Shown: piece by piece, positions 17,601 through 28,989 of the stretch
Layout of the letters: each line of letters begins with the position of its first letter
Position numbering within the stretch: the stretch's first letter is position 1
Assembly (NCBI RefSeq): GCF_031082295.1
Contig: NZ_JAVHLD010000004.1
Location: 79,492-143,491 of the forward strand
Origin: Humidesulfovibrio sp.
GTDB taxonomy: Bacteria; Desulfobacterota; Desulfovibrionia; Desulfovibrionales; Desulfovibrionaceae
DNA length: 64,000 bases
Direction of reading: 5' to 3'
Program-made: the position numbers and the translations under genes
Notes under the pieces: model-generated
The model's database searches: none
What the model saw: the letters and a program-made list of their open reading frames with translations, nothing else
What the model was told of the DNA's origin: nothing

Positions 17601-18836
17601 ATGTGCGCCAAGCAGACCGACGACGAGCGGGCCGGTTCACCCCGGCCCGTTTTTTTCACCCAACTGGCAGAGCACCTGCGCAACCTACCTGTTGGCGTAT
17701 GGATTGGGCTGGCCCTTGTGCTGGGAGTGCTCATCGGCGTGTTCTTCGCGCGCCAGTTCCCGGGCCGCGGTCCGTCCGCCCCCGTGCAGCAGCAGGTCAA
17801 CGCCACCACCTACGAGGAATATCACGCTGGAGCGCTGGAAAATCGCATCAAGCTGGTTGATAGCGCCATCTTCGGCAGCCTGCGCGCGGTCAAGCCCGAC
17901 GCTGACCGGCTTCAGGTCCAGTCGGTGGAAGGTAGCAAGCACGGCGATCGCGAATACTACCACCAAACCATTCGGCTCTCTATTCCCGCTGCCGACAGGC
18001 CAGTCTTCATCCGGCACCTGACCAAGGAATTGGCCATCCTGGTGCCGGGAGCGCAGCTTTCCCAGCCAACGCCGCTTGAATGGGTCCTCACCATCGACGG
18101 CATCCCCACGCACAAGCTGATGCTTCACGCCGATGCGGAGAAACCAGTGCAACCGCCTCGGCATCAGGCCGGGAAAGGCCGCATGGCCATCGTCATCGAC
18201 GACATGGGCGAGGATGTGGGCCTTGCGCAAGGCTTGGCCGCCCTGGAAGTGCCTGTCGCCTTCTCCATCTGGCCCGACAGTGGCAACCGCGAAGCCGTGC
18301 TCAAGATCGCGAAATCGAAAAACCGCGAGATCCTCATCCATCTTCCCATGCAGCCCAAGGGCTATCCCAAGGTCGAACCGGGCAAGCATGCCCTGCTGGT
18401 AAGCATGACCGCCGAGCAGGTGCAGGCCACGGTGCGCCGAGCCATTGAGCGCATTCCCGGGGCCATCGGCCTGAACAACCACATGGGCTCCCAATTCACG
18501 GAGAACCCCTTTGGCATGCACGCCGCCTTGCAAGCCATCAAGGACAAGGGCCTCTTCTTCCTCGACAGCCGCACCACGGCAGATACCGTCGGCGAGCGCG
18601 AATCCCTGCGCATCGGTCTGCGTTTCTACAAGCGCGACGTGTTTCTGGACAACGAGCAGAACGTCTCGGCAATCCTTCTTCAACTCCGCAAGGCCGAGGC
18701 CCTGGCGCGCACTCGCGGCAACGCCATCGCCATCGGCCACCCGCACCGCGAAACTCTGCAAGCCATCAAGCAGTGGCTGAAGGACAAGGACGACAGCGTC
18801 AACGTCGTCCCCTTGACCGGCCTGAGCTTGTACTAG
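17601..18836 (+). CDS. Divergent polysaccharide deacetylase (YibQ-like)
   Basis: The 411-residue protein has one membrane helix (about 32-52), a linker domain, and a C-terminal divergent polysaccharide deacetylase domain. This begins at 'GRMAIVIDDMGEDVG' and includes 'EILIHLPMQPKGYP', 'GAIGLNNHMGSQFT' and 'IAIGHPHRETLQAI', the metal-binding Asp/His set of the family. It likely acts on an envelope glycan. It closes the EnvC-Ctp-deacetylase run, 12 bases after ctpA. The ATG has only a weak ribosome site. Confidence 0.85.
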   Translation: MCAKQTDDERAGSPRPVFFTQLAEHLRNLPVGVWIGLALVLGVLIGVFFARQFPGRGPSAPVQQQVNATTYEEYHAGALENRIKLVDSAIFGSLRAVKPDADRLQVQSVEGSKHGDREYYHQTIRLSIPAADRPVFIRHLTKELAILVPGAQLSQPTPLEWVLTIDGIPTHKLMLHADAEKPVQPPRHQAGKGRMAIVIDDMGEDVGLAQGLAALEVPVAFSIWPDSGNREAVLKIAKSKNREILIHLPMQPKGYPKVEPGKHALLVSMTAEQVQATVRRAIERIPGAIGLNNHMGSQFTENPFGMHAALQAIKDKGLFFLDSRTTADTVGERESLRIGLRFYKRDVFLDNEQNVSAILLQLRKAEALARTRGNAIAIGHPHRETLQAIKQWLKDKDDSVNVVPLTGLSLY

Positions 18837-18927
18837 GCTCTGCGCGCCTTCGGCTTGGACTTGCCAAGGGGCAGGCAAAGGCTGTACTCTTTCTTAACGA
18901 TCATGCGCACTAAAGCCTTGGCCGCTT

Positions 18928-18943
18928 CGGTCCGATTCTTGCT
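18928..18943 (+). promoter_or_regulatory. Candidate sigma-54 promoter of fliM
   Basis: CGGTCCG-ATTC-TTGCT matches the -24/-12 consensus TGGCACG-N4-TTGCW with GG and GC exactly 10 bases apart. It lies in the 170-base gap between the deacetylase gene and fliM, so transcription would start near 18954, about 50 bases before the ATG. Sigma-54 control of flagellar genes is well known, and rpoN itself lies at 47.9-49.3 kb. Confidence 0.45.
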
Positions 18944-19006
18944 TTAGGCACCACGGGCGGCGCTTTTGCTCCCAGAGTGACACATTTCTGGCAAGGAAAC
19001 GCTGAC

Positions 19007-19984
19007 ATGAGCAAAATTCTTGAACAAGATGAAGTCGATGCGTTGTTGCGCGGTCTTTCCGGCGGCGAGGTGGAAACCACGCCGGACCTGCCCGAGGACG
19101 ACTCCGGCATTGTCCCCTTTGACCTGACCAACCAGGACCGCATCATTCGCGGCCGCATGCCGGTCCTGGAAATCGTCAACGACCGCTTCGCCAGACTCTG
19201 CACCAACGCGCTTGCCAACACCATGCGCAAACGCGTGGACATCAACCCCATCTCCATCGACATGAGCAAGTTCGGCGATTTCATGCGCTCCTTGCCCGTG
19301 CCCACCAGCATCTCCATTTTCAAGATGGAGCCCTTGCGCGGCAACGCCCTGCTCGTCGTCGACTCGCGCCTTGTTTTCGCTCTGGTTGAAAACTTTTTCG
19401 GCGGCGCCGGCTCTCAGCCCAAGGTGGAAGGCCGCGACTTCACGCCCATTGAGCAGGCCATCGTTGACAAGGTGGTCAAGGTCTGCCTGGCCAACATGGA
19501 GGAATCCTGGAAGCCGGTACACGAGGTGCACATCGAGGTCGTGCGCTCCGAAGTCAACCCGCAGTTCGCGGCCATCGTTCCGCCAAGCGACGTTGTCATC
19601 GTCATCACCTTCGAAGTGGAGCTTGAGAACGCCATTGGCTCGCTCATCTGCTGCCTGCCCTACGCCACCATGGAGCCCATCCGCTCCAAACTGCACGCCT
19701 CCTTCCAGTCCGAGCGCCTGGAAGTGGACCATGTCTGGATCAACCGCTTCAAGGAGCGCCTGTTCGAGACGCCGGTGGAATTCCTGGTACGCCTTGGCAA
19801 CACGCGCATCACAGGCCGCCAGTTGCTGAACCTTGAGATCGGCGACATCATGATGCTTGATACCGACGCTGAAGACCTGCTCGAAGTCGACATTGAGGGC
19901 GTCCGCAAGTTCTACGGCACCCCAGGAAGGGTCAAGGGCAACAAGAGCTTCAAGATCATCAGGGACGAGCAGATTCACTTCTAG
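19007..19984 (+). CDS. fliM: Flagellar motor switch protein FliM
   Basis: The 325-residue protein is the C-ring component that binds CheY-phosphate and sets the direction of flagellar rotation. The N-terminal 'LEQDEVDALLRG' corresponds to the CheY-binding segment. The middle domain (about 45-230) and the C-terminal SpoA-like domain ('VRLGNTRITGRQLLNLEIGDIM') follow. It is isolated from other flagellar genes here and has its own terminator. The ATG lies behind AAGGAA. A possible sigma-54 promoter is upstream. Confidence 0.95.
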   Translation: MSKILEQDEVDALLRGLSGGEVETTPDLPEDDSGIVPFDLTNQDRIIRGRMPVLEIVNDRFARLCTNALANTMRKRVDINPISIDMSKFGDFMRSLPVPTSISIFKMEPLRGNALLVVDSRLVFALVENFFGGAGSQPKVEGRDFTPIEQAIVDKVVKVCLANMEESWKPVHEVHIEVVRSEVNPQFAAIVPPSDVVIVITFEVELENAIGSLICCLPYATMEPIRSKLHASFQSERLEVDHVWINRFKERLFETPVEFLVRLGNTRITGRQLLNLEIGDIMMLDTDAEDLLEVDIEGVRKFYGTPGRVKGNKSFKIIRDEQIHF

Positions 19985-20005
19985 TTCACTGTGATGAAAG
20001 TACTT

Positions 20006-20035
20006 AAAGGGCCGCCCAGCGCGGCCCTTTTTATT
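20006..20035 (+). terminator. Terminator after fliM
   Basis: A perfect 10-bp stem (20006-20015 with 20021-20030) with a 5-base loop is followed by a T run. It lies 22 bases after the fliM stop, making fliM a single transcript unit. Confidence 0.88.
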
Positions 20036-20143
20036 GTTGCCCCTTGACTTCAAAGCTGATTCGGGTGATTTGCCCTGCACGCGCGGAACCGTCGCCAATG
20101 TGCGGCAACACCGCGCCACCAAACCTTTTGGAGGATGAGATCA

Positions 20144-20563
20144 ATGAGCGAACGTACTTTTTCCATCATCAAACCTGACGCCGTGGCCGCCAAGCAGACC
20201 GGCGCCATCATCCAGATGATCCTCGACGCCGGCCTGACCGTTAAGGCCATGAAGATGATCCGCCTGACCCGCGAGCAGGCTGAAGGCTTCTACGCCGTGC
20301 ACAGCGCCCGCCCCTTCTTCAAGGACCTGGTTGAGTACATGATCTCCGGCCCGGTGGTCGTGTCCTGCCTGGAAGGCGACAACGCCATCGCCAAGTATCG
20401 CGACCTCATGGGCGCCACCGACCCGGCCAAGGCCGCCGAGGGCACCATCCGCAAGAAGTTCGGCAAGAGCATCGAGGCCAACGCCTGCCACGGCTCCGAC
20501 GGCCCCGACACCGCCAAGGTTGAAGTGGCGTACTTCTTCAGCTCGCTTGAAATCGTGGGGTAG
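20144..20563 (+). CDS. ndk: Nucleoside diphosphate kinase
   Basis: This 139-residue enzyme moves the gamma phosphate from ATP to other nucleoside diphosphates through a phosphohistidine. The active His116 is in 'NACHGSDG', and the N-terminal '[12 protein letters not shown]' is canonical. Length is standard. The start chosen has GGAGG 10 bases upstream; an ATG nine bases earlier would overlap that ribosome site. proC starts 4 bases after the stop. Confidence 0.97.
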   Translation: MSERTFSIIKPDAVAAKQTGAIIQMILDAGLTVKAMKMIRLTREQAEGFYAVHSARPFFKDLVEYMISGPVVVSCLEGDNAIAKYRDLMGATDPAKAAEGTIRKKFGKSIEANACHGSDGPDTAKVEVAYFFSSLEIVG

Positions 20564-20567
20564 AAAC

Positions 20568-21362
20568 ATGAACAGGAGCGTCGGCTTCATCGGCGTCGGC
20601 AACATGGGCACGGCCATCATCAAGGGCCTTGCCGCGCAGAAGCTTGCCGTGCACGGATGCGACCTGAACAAGGCCAACCTTGAGGTCCTGGCCGCAGAGG
20701 TGGGCCTGAAGACCGCGCCTTCTCCCAAGGATCTTGTGCGCGCATGCCGCTACGTGATCCTGGCGGTAAAGCCGCAGCATCTGGCCGCCGTGGTGGAAGA
20801 AATCGCCCCGGAGCTGACCCCTGAGCATTGCCTTATGTCCATCGCCGCCGGCGTGACCCAGGACCGCCTGCGCAGCCTCTCTGGCAATCGCTGCCCGGTG
20901 GTGCGCATCATGCCCAACACTCCGGCTCTTGTCGGCGCTGGTGTGTTCGCCCTGTGCTTCGACGACCAGAAACTGGACGACGAGCGCAAGGACTTCATCC
21001 GCGCCATGCACAAGCCTTTGGGCCAGGTTCACGAGCTGCCTGAGAAGCTCTTCGACGCCTTCACCAGCGTAGCGGGCTGCGGCCCGGCCTACGTTTTCTA
21101 CGTCATGGACGCCATCGTTGAGGCCGGGGTCAACCTTGGTCTGCCCAGGGCGCAGTCGACGCAGATCGTGAAGGCGCTGTTCAGCGGCTCGGCCAAGCTG
21201 GCCGAGGAGTCGCCCCTGCACCTCTCAGAACTCCGCGAAATGGTCTCCTCTCCCGCAGGGTCCACCATCCGCGCCATCATCCACATGGACCGCACAGCGG
21301 TTCGCGGCAACATCGTTGACGCTGTCGGCGAGGCCTATGACCGCAACGTGGAGCTGGGATAG
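20568..21362 (+). CDS. proC: Pyrroline-5-carboxylate reductase
   Basis: The 264-residue enzyme reduces pyrroline-5-carboxylate to proline. The N-terminal NAD(P) site 'GFIGVGNMGTAIIKGL' and the C-terminal family signature region ('LREMVSSPAGSTIRAI') are clear. It follows ndk within 4 bases, and its ribosome site lies inside the ndk end. A terminator shared with the opposite-strand cbiB gene follows. Confidence 0.96.
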   Translation: MNRSVGFIGVGNMGTAIIKGLAAQKLAVHGCDLNKANLEVLAAEVGLKTAPSPKDLVRACRYVILAVKPQHLAAVVEEIAPELTPEHCLMSIAAGVTQDRLRSLSGNRCPVVRIMPNTPALVGAGVFALCFDDQKLDDERKDFIRAMHKPLGQVHELPEKLFDAFTSVAGCGPAYVFYVMDAIVEAGVNLGLPRAQSTQIVKALFSGSAKLAEESPLHLSELREMVSSPAGSTIRAIIHMDRTAVRGNIVDAVGEAYDRNVELG

Positions 21363-21390
21363 GCCCAACGACGACTAATCGCAGCAAAAA

Positions 21391-21436
21391 ACAAGGCCGC
21401 CTGGAGCAGAATCGAAGCTCCGGGCGGCCTTTTCCA
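21391..21436. terminator. Bidirectional terminator between proC and cbiB
   Basis: A 15-bp stem with one mismatch (21393-21407 with 21417-21431) has A-rich sequence on its left and T-rich sequence on its right. It can therefore end both the plus-strand proC and the minus-strand cbiB transcripts, whose stop codons face it. Confidence 0.82.
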
Positions 21437-21462
21437 TTGCAGCATGAAGCGAGCCTGATCCC

Positions 21463-22410
21463 CTAAAGTGTAATGGCCACCTTAACGCCCTGGAAGACAA
21501 ATATGGCCAGGAAGGCAGCATACACCATGAGTCTAAAGATTCTCTTGAGTTTCTCTACACTCCAATCCCGCCCCTTCGGACCCAGTTCCGGCTTCATCTT
21601 GGCCTCACCGAAGTAGACGGCTGGCCCACCCATGGAGCCTTCAAGGAGCCAGGCCACAGCGCTCATGGGCCAGCCAGCGTTGGGGCTTTCCATGGTCCTG
21701 GCCTCGGTCGGAACGTGCTTCCAGGCCTCGCGCCAGGGTAGGCGCATGATCGCCCCCGCACCAAGCAGCATCAGGGCAGTCAGCCGCGCGGGAATATAGG
21801 CAAAGAGGTCGTCTGCCTTGGCCGCGGCCCAGCCGAGCTCGCGGTATTGCTCGGTCTTGTAGCCCCACATGGAGTCCATGGTGCTCACCGCCTTGTACGC
21901 CCACAGGAGCGCCGGTCCGCCCAGGACAAGGTAGAACAGCGGCGCAACGTACCCATCGCAGAGGTTCTCGCTCAGGGTTTCAGCCAATGTCTTGCGAAGC
22001 TCGGGCTCTTCCATGTTCGAAGTGTCGCGGCTAACGAGCATTCCCACGGCCTCGCGAGCCTCCTCGAGATTGCCCTCCTCCATGAGTTCCAGCGCGTCGC
22101 GCCCCTCGTCCAGAAGCTCGCCAAGGGCAAGGCCGGCATACGCGAAGTAGAGGGATGCCAGCATGCCCAGATAGCTCAGCCCAGTAAGGAACTCGACTAC
22201 TGCCCAGCTCGCTCCGGCGTTGAGAAGAACGCAGAGCACACCGGAAAGGCGCAAGCCCAGCACCCACTGGCGGGCGTGCCCTTCCAGCCAGTCCAGCCAG
22301 CGGCCGATGAGCCGCACTGGATGCGGCAATCGGCTCGGATCGCCGAGCAGCAGGTCGAGGACGGTGGCAATGACTGGGAGGCTGAACACGGTAAGGACCA
22401 GGATCTTCAT
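21463..22410 (-). CDS. cbiB: Adenosylcobinamide-phosphate synthase
   Basis: The 315-residue integral membrane protein (CbiB/CobD) joins aminopropanol phosphate to adenosylcobyric acid in cobalamin synthesis. Family marks are 'LDLLLGDPSRLPHPVRLIGR', 'SENLCDGYVAPLFYL', 'KAVSTMDSMWGYKTEQYRELGWAAAKADD' and 'PNAGWPMSAVAWLL'. It has several membrane helices. It follows rpoD by 69 bases, but a strong terminator lies between, so it may have limited read-through or its own promoter. No cobalamin riboswitch is visible in that short gap. Confidence 0.94.
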   Translation of the reverse strand: MKILVLTVFSLPVIATVLDLLLGDPSRLPHPVRLIGRWLDWLEGHARQWVLGLRLSGVLCVLLNAGASWAVVEFLTGLSYLGMLASLYFAYAGLALGELLDEGRDALELMEEGNLEEAREAVGMLVSRDTSNMEEPELRKTLAETLSENLCDGYVAPLFYLVLGGPALLWAYKAVSTMDSMWGYKTEQYRELGWAAAKADDLFAYIPARLTALMLLGAGAIMRLPWREAWKHVPTEARTMESPNAGWPMSAVAWLLEGSMGGPAVYFGEAKMKPELGPKGRDWSVEKLKRIFRLMVYAAFLAIFVFQGVKVAITL

Positions 22411-22428
22411 GATGTGCTCCCGGCGAAA

Positions 22429-22466
22429 TGAAAAAGGCGGGGACAGCAGTGACGCCGTCCCCGCCA
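22429..22466 (-). terminator. Terminator after rpoD
   Basis: A 9-bp GC stem (22436-22444 with 22457-22465) is followed on the minus strand by five Ts. It closes the rpsU-dnaG-rpoD operon and separates it from cbiB. Confidence 0.82.
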
Positions 22467-22479
22467 GGGAATGTGTCTT

Positions 22480-24236
<1,757 letters not shown>

Positions 24237-24240
<4 letters not shown>

Positions 24241-26006
24241 TCTTCCTCCCTGCTGGGGGCATTCAGTGCTTGAATCGCCATTTGCACTTTCTTCACTTCC
24301 GAAACATCACCTGCCATGCTCAACTCAGCGAGGCGATGCATAAGTTCCCTGCGTCTGACGTCCTTATGCTGCTTTTCTATCCAGGTGCACAGGCTCGCCC
24401 AATGGTCTGCCAGTTCATCCCCGGTCAGCTGGGGATGCTTTTCGAGTGCATCACGCCACAGCCTGGCATCTTCTTCGCCAAGGCCGTTTGCGACCTCCTC
24501 AAAACGTTGCAGCGACAAACGCTGCCACATGTGTCTGCCCCAATCAGTGGAGAGGACATTCCCAAGCCCTCGTTTTGCGAGATGCGGGATATAGTCCGGA
24601 TACTGGATCGAAAACTCAATGAACTTGCGGTCGTTGGCATCATCACTGCCAACGGGCCGCCTGGTCCTGCCGGACGGCTGAACGTTATTGCCCGCCTCAT
24701 GGCGAACGTTTTGCCGCCCTGCTCCACTGGCATAAGATCCACCGCTCTGCGATCCGCCCTGGCGCCGCAAGTCCATCTCGGAAAGGCCCAGGCCGTCGGC
24801 CAGTCGCGGCAAGTAATATGCACGCAAAGCATTATCGGACAATTGTCCCAAAAATCCAGTGGCCCAGGCCACAATTTCTCTTGGCGCAAAATTTTCGCGG
24901 ATCGTGTCCAGGCAGTAATCAAGGCCGTCCGCCGCCTTTTCGAAGCAGGCATCCAGGCCCTCACGCCCCTGCTTGTGCAGCAGGCTGTCCACGTCCTCGC
25001 CGTCAGGCATCAGCAGTACCCGGCAGGCAACCCCCTGATGCAGAATCATTTCGGCGCTGCGAAGCGCCGCCTTGCGGCCCGCGCCGTCGCCGTCAAAGAT
25101 CAGGTCGATGCGCGAGCAGAATCCGGACAGGCGTTTCACCTGCTCCTGGGTCAGCGCGGTCCCCAGCACCCCGCAGGAGTCGGCATAGCCGAACTGTGCG
25201 AGGGACAGCACGTCCATATACCCCTCGGTCAAGATCGCCCGCTTGCTGCGGGTCATGGCCTGCCTGGCCTGATGCAGTCCGTAGAGGTGCTCGCCTTTCT
25301 TGTAGATTGGCGTGTCGCTGCTGTTCAGGTACTTGGGTTCACCCTCTGTAATTATTCTTCCGCCAAAAGCAATAACCTGACCTGATAAATTCTGTATGGG
25401 AAAGATCAATCTTCCACGGAACCGATCGTAGATATTCCCTTTATCATTTTTCGACAAGAGGCCCGCCAGAACCCCCTGCTCCGGGCTAAAGCCCCTGGAA
25501 ACAAGGTGGTTCAGGAGCCCGTGCCAGTCGTCAGGGCTGGCGCCAAGCCCGAAAGCGGCGGAAATTTCCGGGCTCGTGCCGCGCTTGCGCAAATAGGACC
25601 TGGCCGCATCGCCAGTGACCTGGTTCAGGTTGCGCCGGTAGTACTCCTGGGCCTGCTCGTGCATTTCCAGGCACTGCCTCTTGAGCTTCTGCCGTTCGTC
25701 ATACTCCGGGTCGGGCCGAAATTCGTTGAGCTCGATGCCCGCTTCCTCGGCCAGTTGCCGGAGCGCGTCCTTGAACTCCAACCCGTTGATGCGCATGTAA
25801 AAATCAAGAACGTCGCCACCAGCCTGGCAGCCAAAACAGTAGTAAAACCCTTCGACTTCATTGACGCTGAAGGACGCCGTCTTTTCCTGGTGGAAAGGAC
25901 ACAGGCCCATGTGACGCCCCGAGGCAGGCCGCAGGGCAACGTAGCGACCTACCACGTCGACGATGTTCACCCGCTGCTTGAGCGTCTGTATGACCTGATT
26001 ATCCAT
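24237..26006 (-). CDS. dnaG: DNA primase
   Basis: The 589-residue primase makes RNA primers at the replication fork. The CHC2 zinc finger uses Cys36, His39, Cys57 and Cys60. The Toprim catalytic core ('[17 protein letters not shown]', '[14 protein letters not shown]') follows, then a C-terminal helicase-interaction region of about 150 residues. A Ser/Gly-rich linker (about 415-450) separates the core and tail. It lies between mutS2 and rpoD in the macromolecular synthesis operon. Confidence 0.96.
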
Positions 26007-26028
26007 GAATCCCCTGCCGTCCTCGGGC

Positions 26029-28329
26029 TTACTTGAGCGTCACCTCGGTCATTCCGTCACCGCCCCGGTCCTCGTTGGCCAGGGTGAATGAGGCCACAGG
26101 AGGCGCTGTGCGCAGATACGCGTGGATCTCCTTGCGCAGGGCTCCGGTGCCTCGGCCATGTATGATCTCAAGGGTGTTGGCCCCGCGCAAAAGCGAGGCG
26201 TCGAGAAAACTCGCGAGTTCGGCCAGGGCCTCGTCAGCCCGGCGCCCTCTCAGGTCCAGGCGCGGCGAGAAGCCCAGGTCAGCGTCGATGCCCTTGGTTT
26301 GCTTCTCCGGTTTGCGCGGTGCGCGCCCGTCAAGCGACAGCTCGGTGAAAGCCACCCACATTGCAACGCCGTCGAAGTCGACCTTTACCTGGCCTTTACG
26401 CTCGTCCTTCTCCACCACACAACCGGTCTTGTTCCAGGCCTTGTAGGCAACGCGCTGGCCCGGCTTGATCTCGGAGAGTTCGAGGGCCGGTGCGGCAGGG
26501 GCTGCCTCAGCGTCGAGCACAGGCTCCAGGCGTTCACGGGCGTCCGCCAGCTTCTTCAGTGCCTGCTTGCGGCCAACGCGCTCGGCCTTCCAGTCACGCA
26601 GAACGCCTTGGGCAAGCTCACGAACCTCGGTCAGCACGCGGGTGCGTTCCTTGTCGAAGCGGGCTTCCAGGGTGTCACGTTTCTTCCGCAGTGCCTTGCG
26701 TTCATCTTCGAGTGCGTCGTTTTCACGCTCGCGCTGCACTGCCAAGGAGTTCAGCCTGTCCAGAACAGCGCTGGTGTCTGTGCCGTCAAGCAGCAGATAC
26801 TGCTCGGCGCGCGAAAGAATGGTGCGCGGCAGCCCGTGCTCACGGGCTACGTCCAGCGCAATGCTGGCCCCAACCTGATCGTAGGCCAGGCGGTAGAGCG
26901 GCTTCTTGGTCTTGGGATCAAAGAGCACACTGGCGGCGCGCACCTTGTCCGTGGCCAGGGCGTAGGCTTTCAGCGCCGGAAAATGCGTTGCCGCGAAGGT
27001 GCTTGCTCCACGCTCCAGCAGTCCATCAATGACAGCCTGCGCCAAGGCGGCGCCCTGAGTCGGGTCCGTTCCGGCGCCGAACTCATCGAGCAGGAACAAG
27101 GTCTGCCCGTCCACACGCTCCCACACACGCGAAAGGTACTGGATCTGCGCGGTGAAAGTGCTCACGTGCTCCTCGATGCTCTGCTCATCACCCAAAACAA
27201 CGAAAATTTCCGTCCACAGCGGTAACGAGCTGCCCTCCGCCACGGGCACAGGCAGGCCAGAAAATGCCATGAGCGCGATGAGCCCCAGAGTCTTGAGGCA
27301 CACGGTCTTGCCGCCCGCGTTGCCACCGCTGACAATCAAAGCCAGCTGCCCCTCGCGCAGCTTGATGTCCAGCGGTTGCGTGGCGCCGTCCTGCAAGGCC
27401 AAAAGCGGATGCCTGGCCTGAATGAGACGTGCGGGAAAATCTTGGCCCACATCCAGCGGACGGGCCTGGGTAGCCTCGGCCAATTTCGCCTTGGCCATGA
27501 GCAGGTCAAGCTGCACAAGACCGCGGTAGCTGGCCTCGATGCCGTCACGCTCCTGGCGCACAAGATCTGTCAGGTATTCAAGAACCTTGCGCTCCTCAAC
27601 CCGCTCCTCGCGTTTGAGTTCCTGCAAGCTGTTATTGATCTCAACCAGGAACATGGGCTCGAAGTAGCAGGTCTCGCCGGTCTGGGAGTAATCATGGATG
27701 ATGCCGGGGAAGCGGTTCTTAAAGTTGACCTTGAGGGGCAGCACGTAACGGTCTGAAGACACAGTGACATAATCGTCCTGAAGGTAATGGGCGATGTTCT
27801 CCGACAGGACGAAATCCTTGACGCGCTTGGTGCACTTTTGATGTATGGCGCGGATTTCCTGGCGCACACTGAACAGGCCTGGCGAGCTTTCGTCCTTGAG
27901 GTGGCCATCCTGGTCAAGGCAACGCTTGAGCGCAGACCAAGTGGATGCGGGCCAAGGCGCGCCGCTGACCGCCGCGTAGAGCTCATCCCAGCCACGATCC
28001 AGATAGGGTGTCAGCAGGTCGCGGGCGATGCGGCCCTGCTCAAGAGTGGCGGAAAGAGCGAACAGAGCGTCAAGGTCGAGAATGCGGTGCGGGATGTCCA
28101 GCACCGGAAAGAAGCCGCCGAAATCAGGGAAGGCGTTCAGCTTGAAGCCGGATTCGCGAACCCAGCGCAAGGCTTGTTCAAGAAGGGTCAACTGAAGCCG
28201 CACGGACAGCGGGTCGGCGAACGGATGCACCTGTAGACAGGCCGTGGCTCCGGGTTCGGATACGGCGAATCCCGACAGTTCCTTAAGGATCTTCGGGAAC
28301 TCCAGCAGATGCAGGGTTCTCGGTTCCAT
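26029..28329 (-). CDS. mutS2: Endonuclease MutS2 with Smr domain
   Basis: The 766-residue protein has the MutS core and ATPase (Walker A 'VSGGNAGGKTV', 'FLLDEFGAGTDPTQGAAL') but lacks the mismatch-recognition domain. A coiled coil (about 520-620) and a C-terminal Smr nuclease domain ('LDLRGRRADEALAEL...IIHGRGTGALR') follow. MutS2 is linked to suppression of recombination and to rescue of collided ribosomes. Its location between yqeY and dnaG adds a ribosome or DNA quality factor to the operon. The ribosome site is weak. Confidence 0.94.
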   Translation of the reverse strand: MEPRTLHLLEFPKILKELSGFAVSEPGATACLQVHPFADPLSVRLQLTLLEQALRWVRESGFKLNAFPDFGGFFPVLDIPHRILDLDALFALSATLEQGRIARDLLTPYLDRGWDELYAAVSGAPWPASTWSALKRCLDQDGHLKDESSPGLFSVRQEIRAIHQKCTKRVKDFVLSENIAHYLQDDYVTVSSDRYVLPLKVNFKNRFPGIIHDYSQTGETCYFEPMFLVEINNSLQELKREERVEERKVLEYLTDLVRQERDGIEASYRGLVQLDLLMAKAKLAEATQARPLDVGQDFPARLIQARHPLLALQDGATQPLDIKLREGQLALIVSGGNAGGKTVCLKTLGLIALMAFSGLPVPVAEGSSLPLWTEIFVVLGDEQSIEEHVSTFTAQIQYLSRVWERVDGQTLFLLDEFGAGTDPTQGAALAQAVIDGLLERGASTFAATHFPALKAYALATDKVRAASVLFDPKTKKPLYRLAYDQVGASIALDVAREHGLPRTILSRAEQYLLLDGTDTSAVLDRLNSLAVQRERENDALEDERKALRKKRDTLEARFDKERTRVLTEVRELAQGVLRDWKAERVGRKQALKKLADARERLEPVLDAEAAPAAPALELSEIKPGQRVAYKAWNKTGCVVEKDERKGQVKVDFDGVAMWVAFTELSLDGRAPRKPEKQTKGIDADLGFSPRLDLRGRRADEALAELASFLDASLLRGANTLEIIHGRGTGALRKEIHAYLRTAPPVASFTLANEDRGGDGMTEVTLK

Positions 28330-28342
28330 GAACTGCCGTTTG

Positions 28343-28789
28343 TTAGGAGGACAATCTGGAGCGGACGGCCTCGCTGGCCTTCTTGCCGTCGTAGCGCCCC
28401 TTGTAGCCGATGGTCAGGGCCTGCATGACCTTGCCCATGTCCTTGGGACCGCTTGCGCCCGTCTCGACCACAAGACGATCAATGGCCTGAGCCAGTTCGC
28501 CTTCGGTGAGGGGTTGAGGCATGTAGTCCACAAGCACGTCGTATTCGGCAATCTCAACAGCGGCGAGATCGGCGCGACCATGCTTCTCGTATTGCTCGAT
28601 GGAGTCTTTGCGCTGCTTGATCTGCTTGGAGACGAGGTCAAGCATGTCGTCATCGGTGAGCGGGCGCATGAGTTCAACCTCACGGTTTTTGGCTGCTGTC
28701 TTGAGATGCCTCAAGACAGCAAGCCGAACCGTGTCTTTGGCCTTGTAGGCCACTATGAAGTCGGACTCGATGCGTCCCTGGATGCTCAT
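28343..28789 (-). CDS. yqeY: GatB/YqeY domain protein
   Basis: This 148-residue stand-alone YqeY protein resembles the C-terminal tail domain of the amidotransferase subunit GatB. It is helical ('VAYKAKDTVRLAVLRHLKTAAKNREVEL', 'DMGKVMQALTIGYKGRYDGKKASEAVRSRL'). Its exact role is not established. The start codon shares a base with the rpsU stop (TAATG), so it is coupled to rpsU. The rpsU-yqeY pair is common in many bacteria. Confidence 0.92.
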   Translation of the reverse strand: MSIQGRIESDFIVAYKAKDTVRLAVLRHLKTAAKNREVELMRPLTDDDMLDLVSKQIKQRKDSIEQYEKHGRADLAAVEIAEYDVLVDYMPQPLTEGELAQAIDRLVVETGASGPKDMGKVMQALTIGYKGRYDGKKASEAVRSRLSS

Positions 28790-28989
28790 TAATCGACCCT
28801 GGACTTGCGCATCTTTTTGATAAGGCGCTTCTTGGCAGCTGCCTTCTTTTTCTTTTCCTGGACGCTGGGCTTCTCGTAGTGCTGACGCTTCTTCAGTTCG
28901 GAGAGGACCCCGGCCTTTTCGACCTGCTTCTTGAAACGACGCAGGGCAATCTCGAAGTTGTCACTTTCATCCAACAGAATACCGGGCAA
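28789..28989 (-). CDS. rpsU: 30S ribosomal protein S21
   Basis: The 66-residue basic protein carries the S21 core '[33 protein letters not shown]' and a Lys-rich tail. I chose a TTG start because it gives the family N-terminus MPGILLD. It also lies exactly 5 bases after GGAGGTGA (28995-29002), a full match to the anti-Shine-Dalgarno. A GTG at 28998 would overlap that site and add three residues. It begins the rpsU-yqeY-mutS2-dnaG-rpoD operon. Confidence 0.93.
   Translation of the reverse strand: MPGILLDESDNFEIALRRFKKQVEKAGVLSELKKRQHYEKPSVQEKKKKAAAKKRLIKKMRKSRVD

Noticed and set aside
22411-22479. Cobalamin riboswitch ahead of cbiB
   Set aside because: The gap is only 69 bases and is mostly taken up by the rpoD terminator; none of the conserved B12-box elements are present.
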